A DNA stretch of 64,000 nucleotides, taken from the NCBI RefSeq assembly GCF_029011175.1, contig NZ_CP118946.1, positions 1,550,001 through 1,614,000 on the forward strand, in the 5' to 3' direction. This stretch comes from Winkia neuii. Its GTDB lineage: Bacteria > Actinomycetota > Actinomycetes > Actinomycetales > Actinomycetaceae. The position numbers and the translations under genes were made by a program. Every line of letters starts with the position of its first letter. Within the stretch, counting starts at the first letter, position 1. Positions 6,565 to 14,069 of this stretch are shown piece by piece. The notes below the pieces were generated by a model. That model was not told where the DNA came from, made no database searches, and saw only the letters and a list, made by a program, of their open reading frames with translations.

Positions 6565-9558
6565 CTACTTGGTTTTAACTTTCGCCCGCTCCTGGTCAGC
6601 CTTTACGGCCTCCTCAAGAGCCTTCTTGAGCGCTTCTTGCGACTTGCCGTACTCGTTCCAATCCTGCTTGGACAGGGCCTTTCCGCCCGAGTCCAACGCA
6701 GCCTTAGCGTCCTGCAAGGCGCTTTGCAGCTTCTGGTCTGCACTCTGCTCAACCTTTTCGGCAGTGGGCTTCTTCGCGCCCTCGCCGCCTATAACCGATG
6801 AGGTCGACGCTGCGGCGTCACCGCCAAATACCTGGTTCAGAGATTCTTCCAAGGTAGGCGCGAAGCCTACCTTGTCACCGAACGAGGTCAGAACGGAACG
6901 CAGCTGCGGGTAGGAAGTGGTACCTGTCGACTGCACGTAGACCGGTTGGATGTACAGCAGGCCGCCACCAACTGGCAAAGTCAGCAAGTTGCCACGCAAA
7001 ACCTTGGTGCCCTGCTGGTCCTGCAAGTTCAATTCCTTCGATACCCGTTGATCCGAGTTGAAGTTGTTCTGCACCTGCCCGGGTCCGGGAACCGTAGTCG
7101 AGGACGGCAGCGCCATCAGACGCATCTTTCCGTATCCTTCCCGGACCTTGCCGGCCTCGGAACCAGTTTCGGAATCCACTGCCAAGAAGCCTGCCATTGC
7201 TGCACGCTTCGATCCGCCACCGGGAATAAACACCGAGGTGAGCGAGAACTCAGCGCTGGGCTGCGAAGGCATCTTCATGGTCAGGTAGTACGGCGGTTGC
7301 ACCGGAGCCGATTCGTTCTTCGGCACCGACACCGTGGGATCTTCAGACAGCTTCCACTGGTCGCCGCCGGTGTAGAACTTTTCAGCCTGGGTGACGTGAT
7401 AGGTCTCTAGCAGTTTGCGCTGCACCTTGAACAGGTCCTCCGGGTAGCGCAGGTGTGCCATCAGGTCGCCGGAGATCTCGGAGATCGGCTTGATCTTTCC
7501 GGGGAAAACCTTTTGCCAGGTGCGCAGCACCGGATCCTGCTTGTCCCACTGGTACAGCGAGACGGAGCCGTCGTAGGCATCCACCACGGCCTTCACCGAG
7601 TTGCGCATGTAGTTGATCTGGCTGCGCGGGGTGAACTGCTCCTCGTCGTTAGTACGCGAATCGTCAGTGACAGAATCTACCGACACGTGTTCTGCGTACG
7701 GATACGCGTTCGAGGTTGTGTACCCGTCAACGATCCAGACCAGACGCTTCGGCGTCTTCGGGTCTCCATCCACGTCAACCACTGCCGGGTACGGCTTGCG
7801 GTCCAGCGTCAGGTATGGGGCAGCCTTTGCTACGCGCAACGACGGATCGCGGTCGTAGAGTATCTGCGACTTCTCGTTTACCTGGTCACTGAAGAACAGG
7901 TCGGTGGACTGGAAACGTAAGGCGTACAGGAACTTGTTCCAGAAGTTTCCGAGCGAAGGACCGCCATCACCCTGGAAGGTATTGTTCACCTGGCCTGATT
8001 CCGCGTTGTCATCTGGATAGTCGAGTTCCTGCGGGGCGCTGCCCTTCGGCGCTCCCACAACGGAATACTGCGGGCTCTGTGGCGAGAAGTAGATGCGCGG
8101 TTCGTAGTCGCCCATCTTGCCGCGGGAAGGGATCGAATGTTCCCAGTAAGCCGGTAGTCCGTCCGGAGTGACTTTGTTGCCGAAGGCTGCCACTGCGCCA
8201 AATCCGTGAGTGTAGACCGTGTGGTCGTTTACCCACGTGCGCTGCCCTTGCGAGAGGCCTTCCTGATTGATGTCGCGAACCGCGATCACCGTGTCCGCCT
8301 TCTCGCCATCTATCTTGTAGCGGTCGACGGCAAACTGTTCAGGGAAGGTGTAATAAGGGCGTGACTGCTGCAACTGCCGCACGGTCGGGGAAATGATCTC
8401 GGGGTCTAGCAGACGAATTTGCGAGGTCGAAGCCTGGTCTTCTGCCAACTGTCCGGCCTCGGCCTTGGTTGTTGCCGAGGTGGTCTTGTATTCCAGATCG
8501 TCCATGCCGAACGCCGCTAAAGTAGCGTCAATGTTGTGCTGAATATAGGTAGATTCCAGTGCCTTCGCGTTCGGATCCACCTTGAACCGTTGCATCAGCA
8601 TCGGGTAGCCGAAGCCAATTACCAGTGAGGACACCACTAGGACGACCAGGCCCGCAACGGGAAGGCGCCAGGTGCCTTTGAATGCCGCCACGAAGAACAA
8701 GATGGCGATCAGCGCACTGATCACGGCCAGGATGGTATTCGCCGGAAGCGCCGCGTTAATGTCCGTGTACATTGCGCCATCTGTAGGCCCACCTTGCTGC
8801 GCCAGCATGTTGAAACGCCCAACGATGTAGCGCAGGCCCACCAGCAGCGACAAGATGCCAGCTAGGATGCCCAGGTGAATACGAGCACCACGCCGCACGT
8901 GCACCTTCGGGGTTACTTGAATTGCCCCACCCAGGTAGTAGATGACCGCGGTTGCCACGGCCGCGGTTGCCACCATTGCAAGAATTGCCGAGGACAACAA
9001 GTCTAGAAGCGGCAACTGGAATGTGAAGAAGGATAGGTCAAATCCCCAAATAGGATCCTTCTTGCCGAAGGGGGTGGAATTCAACGCCACCTGCAGCACG
9101 CTCCACGAAGGAGCCAATTTCAGCACGGAATAGATGCCCACTAGCGCGGCGATGCCGAAGGTAAATAGCTTCGGGTGAGAGACAATCTGGCGTGAATATT
9201 CAGATACCGATGCGGCAGAGCGCCCCGGTTTCATAGAGCGCACAGCCAAGAAAATGTTCACTACGACGATCACAAACGCCAGCACGAAGCCGACCAATCC
9301 CATCAGGGCCGCCGAGCCCCACTGGGTGAACAGGATCTGCAAATACCCGAGCTGCTTGTACCACAAGACCTCGGTCCAGAGCCCTGCCATCAGGACGATG
9401 AACAGCAACAACGCTGCCAAAATTATTACGGTAATACCAAGCGGTCCCGGTTTCTTGAACTTTGGCAACTGCGGTTTTGCCGCGCTGGAGCGGCCTGCCC
9501 GCCCTTTACCAAAATTCCCAAAATCCGGGAAGCCGGGAAACTGATTGTTAGAACTCAC
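6565..9558 (-). CDS. UPF0182 (COG1615) family large membrane protein
   Basis: This 997-residue membrane protein of unknown function is conserved across Actinobacteria. Several transmembrane segments fill about the first 310 residues (for example VIILAALLLFIVLMAGLW and LLVGLRYIVG). A large extracytoplasmic domain follows (about 320-900) with PYYLTMKMP and QISGDLM-type family stretches. The last 90 residues are a charged, Ala/Lys/Glu-rich coiled coil. The start is GTG at 9558 after AGGAAAG. Its neighbours (PPA1309-type gene, PDZ protease, COG5282 protein, uvrD2, nudC) reproduce the order around Rv3193c in Mycobacterium. No function should be inferred beyond an envelope location. Confidence 0.93.
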   Translation of the reverse strand: MSSNNQFPGFPDFGNFGKGRAGRSSAAKPQLPKFKKPGPLGITVIILAALLLFIVLMAGLWTEVLWYKQLGYLQILFTQWGSAALMGLVGFVLAFVIVVVNIFLAVRSMKPGRSAASVSEYSRQIVSHPKLFTFGIAALVGIYSVLKLAPSWSVLQVALNSTPFGKKDPIWGFDLSFFTFQLPLLDLLSSAILAMVATAAVATAVIYYLGGAIQVTPKVHVRRGARIHLGILAGILSLLVGLRYIVGRFNMLAQQGGPTDGAMYTDINAALPANTILAVISALIAILFFVAAFKGTWRLPVAGLVVLVVSSLVIGFGYPMLMQRFKVDPNAKALESTYIQHNIDATLAAFGMDDLEYKTTSATTKAEAGQLAEDQASTSQIRLLDPEIISPTVRQLQQSRPYYTFPEQFAVDRYKIDGEKADTVIAVRDINQEGLSQGQRTWVNDHTVYTHGFGAVAAFGNKVTPDGLPAYWEHSIPSRGKMGDYEPRIYFSPQSPQYSVVGAPKGSAPQELDYPDDNAESGQVNNTFQGDGGPSLGNFWNKFLYALRFQSTDLFFSDQVNEKSQILYDRDPSLRVAKAAPYLTLDRKPYPAVVDVDGDPKTPKRLVWIVDGYTTSNAYPYAEHVSVDSVTDDSRTNDEEQFTPRSQINYMRNSVKAVVDAYDGSVSLYQWDKQDPVLRTWQKVFPGKIKPISEISGDLMAHLRYPEDLFKVQRKLLETYHVTQAEKFYTGGDQWKLSEDPTVSVPKNESAPVQPPYYLTMKMPSQPSAEFSLTSVFIPGGGSKRAAMAGFLAVDSETGSEAGKVREGYGKMRLMALPSSTTVPGPGQVQNNFNSDQRVSKELNLQDQQGTKVLRGNLLTLPVGGGLLYIQPVYVQSTGTTSYPQLRSVLTSFGDKVGFAPTLEESLNQVFGGDAAASTSSVIGGEGAKKPTAEKVEQSADQKLQSALQDAKAALDSGGKALSKQDWNEYGKSQEALKKALEEAVKADQERAKVKTK

Positions 9559-9660
9559 AGCTTTCCTAGTACGTAGGGGTTAAAGTCACTCCTATTGTTT
9601 CACGTTTTGTTCCCTGTCCTCCAACTAGTTGAAGCTGGGCCCGCTACGTTCACACCAGGC

Positions 9661-9688
9661 TTAACGAATTGGGCAGGAATGTTAGATA
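9661..9688 (+). promoter_or_regulatory. Candidate promoter of the PPA1309-type gene
   Basis: A -35-like TTAACG (9661-9666) and a -10-like TAGATA (9683-9688) are separated by 16 bp. Transcription would start near 9695, only about 10 nt before the ATG at 9705, which has no Shine-Dalgarno. That is consistent with a very short leader. A perfect palindrome CAACTAGTTG lies further upstream at 9622-9631. Confidence 0.35.
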
Positions 9689-9704
9689 GTGGCACTATTT
9701 AGGC

Positions 9705-10244
9705 ATGGATATAGCCCCAGAAGCACTAGCTGCAGCAATCTACGACATTGAGCGAGAACTCGCCGGCCTCGGCTGGAACCAGGCCCCTTCCCTCTTCGCC
9801 CTCGTCCCTACCCGCTTTGTTCTAGAGCAAGGCGAGGCGTTGGATGAAGAATCAAAGCAGAAGCTGACCATGCTCCTGGAGTCTTCGCCGGACAACCTGA
9901 CGGCGGTATTACAAGAGAACGTGTCTGAGGATATTGGGGACATGCTTGCGCGCATTGAATGGCCGCCAATGGTCGAGGGCGCAGCGGTGGCTATGGAACG
10001 CATCATCGTTCCCCCACAGGTCGAGGCCGAAGCTCCCGAAGATCCGCAGGAGCGCACCGAATTCTTGATGTCTCACCCGGATCGCGACGAGGTCCGCATG
10101 GTAGCTGGCGCGCTTCGCTCCGGGGCCTCTTTTACTGCTGTGCGCACCCGCTCTCACGACAGCGAGGACCAGGTAGTAGCTTCCTCCGGGCTGGTACCAG
10201 ATCTAGAGAAGGCGCTGCTAGCCACTTTCGCGCCCTCTGCATAG
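9705..10244 (+). CDS. PPA1309 family protein (conserved actinobacterial hypothetical)
   Basis: This is a 179-residue soluble protein with no signal peptide or membrane segment. The sequence matches what I know as the PPA1309 family: an N-terminal ALAAAIYDIERELAGLGWNQ stretch, a central IEWPPMVEGAAVA block, and DRDEVRMVAGALRSGASF towards the end. The family is routinely found beside the PDZ/Lon-like and UPF0182 genes, as here. Function is unknown. The first start (ATG 9705) lacks an obvious ribosome-binding site, fitting a near-leaderless mRNA. Confidence 0.85.
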   Translation: MDIAPEALAAAIYDIERELAGLGWNQAPSLFALVPTRFVLEQGEALDEESKQKLTMLLESSPDNLTAVLQENVSEDIGDMLARIEWPPMVEGAAVAMERIIVPPQVEAEAPEDPQERTEFLMSHPDRDEVRMVAGALRSGASFTAVRTRSHDSEDQVVASSGLVPDLEKALLATFAPSA

Positions 10245-10247
10245 CGG

Positions 10248-11324
10248 CTACTTCGTGGAGCAGGTTGGGAGCGCATCAACCTTGCCCTTCCCAATGCTTT
10301 CCACCGCCGCGCGAGCATCGGTCAAAGTATCTATACGAACTACCCGCATTCCCTTGGGAATCGTCCCATTAGTGTCCGCACAGTTCTGCCTTGGAACCAG
10401 GAAGTACCTGGCCCCATCCGCGTAGGCACCCGCCATCTTCTGGGGCACACCAGAAATAGCTTCGACCTCGCCATCCATGCGAATGGCTCCCGTGCCGGCG
10501 ATCTGCTTACCGCCAGTCATCGCGCCCGGAGTCAGCTGATCAATAATCCCGAGGGCGAACATCGTTCCGGCGCTAGGGCCGCCAACGTCGGCCAGGGCAA
10601 TATTCACCTTTACCTGTAGTTTCACCTCGGGCTTTAGGACGACCCCCATTACGGAGCCTCGTCTACCTTCGGCCGCGGAGGTGCGCACAGCAACATCCTG
10701 GTCCTTACCAGCGCGACGCACCTTCACCGTCACCACTTTCTTAGGCGGCACCTTTTTCAGAAAAGCGAACAGGGAGCCGGCAGTATCAGTAGTTACAGAA
10801 TTACCACCCTCGGAAATTGCAAGAATCTGATCGCCCTTTTTCAGCTTGCCGTCGGCATCGGTACCTTTGGCAACATCCATGATCTGGAAGGTGGCAGGAA
10901 CCTTGTAACCGAGCTCGGCAAGAGCAGCGGCCTCCGCATTCTGCTGGGAACCTTGCATCTGGGCGGTCGCAGCCTGTTCGATCTGCTCGCGGGTCACATT
11001 CTTGGGAAACACTTCCTCTTCCGGAGTTATCTGACTGTGCCCGCGCAGGTACGCCGCCGCTAATTCTGCTAAAGACACGTTAGCGCCAGGTCCCCCACGC
11101 ATCGACACGGTTACCATCCGCAGCGCCCCGGAGGTGGGATACGTTGTCGCCCCAGACACGGAAATCACCTTTTTGTCTCCCTGCTTTTCCAGCACGTTAA
11201 AAGTGGGCCCGGGACTCTCGATCACGTACGGTAACGGCACTGCCACCGCAGCGATTGCAGCAACCGCCACAGCAGCTACACCTAAAGCAGACTTCTTGCG
11301 ATACCAAGGACGTTTTTCTTCCAC
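10248..11324 (-). CDS. PDZ domain-containing Lon-like (S16) membrane protease, YlbL family
   Basis: This is a 358-residue membrane-anchored protease. One N-terminal transmembrane helix (about 12-32, VAAVAVAAIAAVAVPLPYVI) is followed by a PDZ domain around residues 135-220 (KVPATFQIMDVAKGTDADG, LKKGDQILAI). A C-terminal Lon-type proteolytic domain follows, with the nucleophile Ser in VGGPSAGTM and the catalytic Lys in GVPQKMAGAYADGA. The active site would face outside. It converges on the PPA1309-type gene (3 bp between stops). Confidence 0.93.
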   Translation of the reverse strand: MEEKRPWYRKKSALGVAAVAVAAIAAVAVPLPYVIESPGPTFNVLEKQGDKKVISVSGATTYPTSGALRMVTVSMRGGPGANVSLAELAAAYLRGHSQITPEEEVFPKNVTREQIEQAATAQMQGSQQNAEAAALAELGYKVPATFQIMDVAKGTDADGKLKKGDQILAISEGGNSVTTDTAGSLFAFLKKVPPKKVVTVKVRRAGKDQDVAVRTSAAEGRRGSVMGVVLKPEVKLQVKVNIALADVGGPSAGTMFALGIIDQLTPGAMTGGKQIAGTGAIRMDGEVEAISGVPQKMAGAYADGARYFLVPRQNCADTNGTIPKGMRVVRIDTLTDARAAVESIGKGKVDALPTCSTK

Positions 11325-11429
11325 GGCCCCATTGTGCCAAGATTTCTTATCCCTTACCTAAAAAGAGCCTATGTACTGGATATTCTTTGCGTTCCTGTTG
11401 CAGCGGGGACAGCAGCGCGATATCTATAA

Positions 11430-12134
11430 AGTGCGAGCCATGCAACATCGCATTTTTTAGCTATCGCATCCGCCATAACCCTGCTATGCACAGGGTGCAT
11501 CATCACGCCTTTTAGCTCCGACAGCGACGACTCTTCCCCAACAGAGGAATCGACCACCCGGTCGAGTAGCGACCAGGAGCACAACTTCTCAGACAGCGAC
11601 GAAGGGGACGGGGACTACTCAGAGGAAGAGCATCAAGAAGATCAGGAGTCCGAAGACTACGGAAATAGTTCGCCAGACTCTGATTCAACAGCGCGCACCG
11701 CTCCCAAGCTGCCGGCGAATATACATGAGAAAAGCAAGACAGGGGCTATTGCCGCCGCTAAATATTTCTTAGATGCACACTATTACGCATTGAGTACTGG
11801 AAATATGGAGCCGCTAAACAGAATCGCCGAGACGAATGCCCCCGTACAACAGAAATTGCGGGCAATCCGCAAAATGCTAAGGGATTATGGGCCAGTAAAA
11901 GGAGCCCCAACTTACGGCGAGGTCGCAAACGTGCAGCGGCTCAGCGACAGCAGGTATGTCGTCACCATAGCCATTGCAGGTTCTCGGTCTGCCGGAGAAT
12001 ATATCGTGGACGCTACTTTCAAGTCTGACAGGTGGCGGATACACGACGTCAACGGCAGACGCACACCTTCCCGCGACAGTCAGGATCCATTCGAGACAGG
12101 CCGCGAGCCAGCATCGGCAACTCACATCCAGTAG
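11430..12134 (+). pseudogene. Lipoprotein paralogue A, start codon out of frame
   Basis: The frame is open for 234 codons with no stop, but no ATG, GTG or TTG lies between the TAA at 11427 and residue 120 (TTG 11790). Translated, it begins with a lipoprotein-type hydrophobic core ending LLCTGC. An acidic Ser/Asp/Glu-rich spacer follows (about residues 30-85), then a domain with GAIAAAKYFLDAHYYALSTG. That domain aligns with GAIAAGEYFIKTHDYAVQTG of the intact copy at 12446-13036. Upstream DNA also aligns (GTG then CATGCAAC) but with 2 extra bases between GTG and the shared block. Alternatively one more T in the T6 tract at 11453-11458 would join the ATG at 11440 to this frame. It is either a recent pseudogene or a phase-variable gene in the OFF state. 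Confidence 0.7.
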
Positions 12135-12322
12135 CCGCTCTCGCTGCCCGGGCGGATCCCTTCCCAAAATCAGGATGAGAGGTCGGTCCGCCTCCTTCCC
12201 ATCGAGACGCAGCCCAACACAAGAGAAGGCATCGTTGCCTCCGGCGAATATTCTCTAATCAAGATGGAGCCTGGAAGGCATTTGGCCTCCGTGCGGATAG
12301 AAGCATAGGGAAAGCTGAGTAA
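12133..12322 (+). pseudogene. Lipoprotein paralogue B, remnant with internal deletion
   Basis: The DNA from 12164 to 12262 aligns base for base with the intact copy around 12580-12680: CCAAAATCAGG versus CCAAAGTCAGG, then LPIETQPNTREGIVASGEYS versus LPIEAQRNTQEGAIAAGEYF. From 12263 it jumps to the 3' end of the family: DGAWKAFGLRADRSIGKAE-stop versus DGAWKVKEYGIREAKNIGKT. The middle of the gene (about 280 bp in the intact copy) is therefore deleted. There is an in-frame TGA near the start of the aligned block and two frame changes, so it is a dead remnant. Confidence 0.7.
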
Positions 12323-12404
12323 ACCCAGCGCCACCGCCATCACTAACTATTCTGCCGCCCCCGATAACTTCTAGAAAAAGCAGTTTTCCACAAGGGCGGC
12401 AATA

Positions 12405-12420
12405 CCTGTTGCGGGGACAG
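12405..12420 (+). repeat. Upstream element shared by lipoprotein copies A and C
   Basis: CCTGTTGCGGGGACAG at 12405-12420 recurs at 11394-11412 as the same sequence with an inserted AGC. In both cases it lies 25-40 bp upstream of the GTG of a family member. It marks duplication of the promoter region with the gene, or a conserved regulatory site. Confidence 0.5.
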
Positions 12421-12445
12421 AAAAGCATCCGGTAACTTTGAAAAT

Positions 12446-13036
12446 GTGAAACATGCAACGAAGCATCTTACTGCTGTCGCAATAGTTGGCGCCCTCCTTT
12501 GCGGCGGCTGCGCCACCCACGCGGATTCCTCCCCCAAGCAATCCCCGACCAGTTCTCAAAGCCGCTCACAAAAACCAACCCCAAAGTCAGGGTGGGAAGA
12601 CGGACCGCCAACCCTCCCCATAGAGGCCCAACGCAACACTCAGGAAGGCGCGATTGCCGCAGGTGAATACTTCATCAAGACTCACGACTATGCCGTCCAG
12701 ACCGGAGATACCGCGCCAATGCAACGGGCCATCGCCAACGAAGGACTCGCACCGAAGGAAATCGCCCATCTAAAGGCCAAAATCAAGAAGATTGGTTTGT
12801 GGGTAAGCGATCGAGCATCCATGAAATTCGTAGCATCAGAACCCAGAGACGGCGGAGTTTTGTACGTCCAATACCTTGTACATAATGCCCCACAGACTTC
12901 AGTGGATGACCCCACAAAGAAGAACAACGGAGCGATGCTGGACTACGGGATCAACTTCCTCTACATAGACGGAGCCTGGAAAGTAAAAGAATATGGCATC
13001 CGCGAGGCTAAGAACATAGGAAAGACTGGGCAGTGA
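12446..13036 (+). CDS. Putative lipoprotein (DUF6318-like), intact copy C
   Basis: This 196-residue protein starts at GTG 12446. It has a short basic N-terminus, a hydrophobic stretch (VAIVGALLCGGC) with Cys at a lipobox-like position, then a Ser/Pro/Thr-rich linker (about residues 25-50) and one globular domain. GAIAAGEYFIKTHDYAVQTG followed by a variable region and a C-terminal DGAWKVKEYG resembles what I recall of DUF6318 lipoproteins of actinomycetes, but this is tentative. The -3 residue of the lipobox is Cys, which is unusual. Two decayed paralogues lie just upstream. The stop overlaps the GTG of the next gene by 4 bp, so the pair is coupled. Shine-Dalgarno is weak. Confidence 0.75.
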   Translation: MKHATKHLTAVAIVGALLCGGCATHADSSPKQSPTSSQSRSQKPTPKSGWEDGPPTLPIEAQRNTQEGAIAAGEYFIKTHDYAVQTGDTAPMQRAIANEGLAPKEIAHLKAKIKKIGLWVSDRASMKFVASEPRDGGVLYVQYLVHNAPQTSVDDPTKKNNGAMLDYGINFLYIDGAWKVKEYGIREAKNIGKTGQ

Positions 13037-13872
13037 GAGGTAGAGAGCGGGCTACAGCCTTACTAATTACCGTGCTCTTAGCAGTCCTATGCGTCCCCTC
13101 CTACGCATTAGCGTCAGACGTTGATGGTCAGTTAGACGCCCTAGTCAAAGGCGATAAGTTCTTCGTCGAAGCAAGCCAGTCAACTCCTGGCTACGGTGGT
13201 TCTACCGGATATTCGAATCAGAGCTATCAGCCCAAGGTGGGCGCGCCCGCAACGCCTGATACCCATGTTCAGGATCCCTTCCCCTGCAGCGACACATTAG
13301 CCTTAGCATTTGGCTCACTTACCTGGGCTTATGAGTCTCTCTTCCCCCTGTGTCCGCCTGAGCCCACCTCTACTGCGCAGGCTCCTACGCCAGTTCAACT
13401 GGCTCTAGCAGCTGTACCAGCCCAAGTACACAGATGGGTGCAAAGCGCCGACCTGCAGGCGCCCGCGGTGCGCCGTCAGCCGGACACCGATGCAGTTCTG
13501 CCAGGCAATCCCCCGGTAATCGCCTATACGACGGCAAAACCCCAAATCCAAACCATCAATGTGGGGCCAATAGAAGTGACTCTCAAAGCTCGCCCCATTA
13601 AATACGAGTGGGACTGGGCAGACGGAAAAACTACCACAACCACTTCCCCAGGATTGCCCTACCCAAACCAAAACATCACTCACCCGTACGCCCCAGCAAA
13701 GCAGCGGCGAATCACACTAACCACCACCTGGGAGGTCTACTACCAGGCAGCCGGTCACCCCTATCAGAAAGTTGACCAGCTAATGACCACTACCTCAACT
13801 TCCACCCAATTTCGCGTCCGCAATACCAGCACCGTCCTCACAGATGACGCCGAGAAACAACAGGGGCACTAA
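13033..13872 (+). CDS. Secreted protein with PKD-like segment, coupled to the lipoprotein gene
   Basis: This 279-residue protein has a clear signal peptide (residues 1-28, TALLITVLLAVLCVPSYALA) and no later membrane segment, so it is exported. The middle is low-complexity and Pro/Ala/Gln-rich with two cysteines (FPCSD, PLCPP). The segment around residues 185-250 resembles a PKD/beta-sandwich domain: YEWDWADGKTTTT, then HPY and ITLTTTWEVYY. It starts at GTG 13033 inside the stop of the lipoprotein gene. No enzymatic motif is seen. A lipoprotein plus secreted partner suggests a surface assembly, but the function is unknown. Confidence 0.75.
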   Translation: MRGRERATALLITVLLAVLCVPSYALASDVDGQLDALVKGDKFFVEASQSTPGYGGSTGYSNQSYQPKVGAPATPDTHVQDPFPCSDTLALAFGSLTWAYESLFPLCPPEPTSTAQAPTPVQLALAAVPAQVHRWVQSADLQAPAVRRQPDTDAVLPGNPPVIAYTTAKPQIQTINVGPIEVTLKARPIKYEWDWADGKTTTTTSPGLPYPNQNITHPYAPAKQRRITLTTTWEVYYQAAGHPYQKVDQLMTTTSTSTQFRVRNTSTVLTDDAEKQQGH

Positions 13873-14069
13873 CCCGTCTTCTAAAAGAAAAGAGCTCATC
13901 TGCACAGCATCGGCAGGTGCACCCGGAACTGTCTAATCGCCCTGCCGCTCCAATATGCCTGCCCCGCGCAATGCTCACTTCCTCCGATGGCGATAAGTCC
14001 CGCCCCCGTAGCGAGGTCAAATGCCTTGCCCTGTAAACTGGTCGCAACCGACAAGTGGGGGAATCGAAA

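Noticed and set aside
11790-12134. Independent 114-codon gene starting at TTG 11790
   Set aside because: The frame continues open upstream to a lipoprotein signal and aligns with the neighbouring paralogue, so 11790 is an internal codon of copy A.
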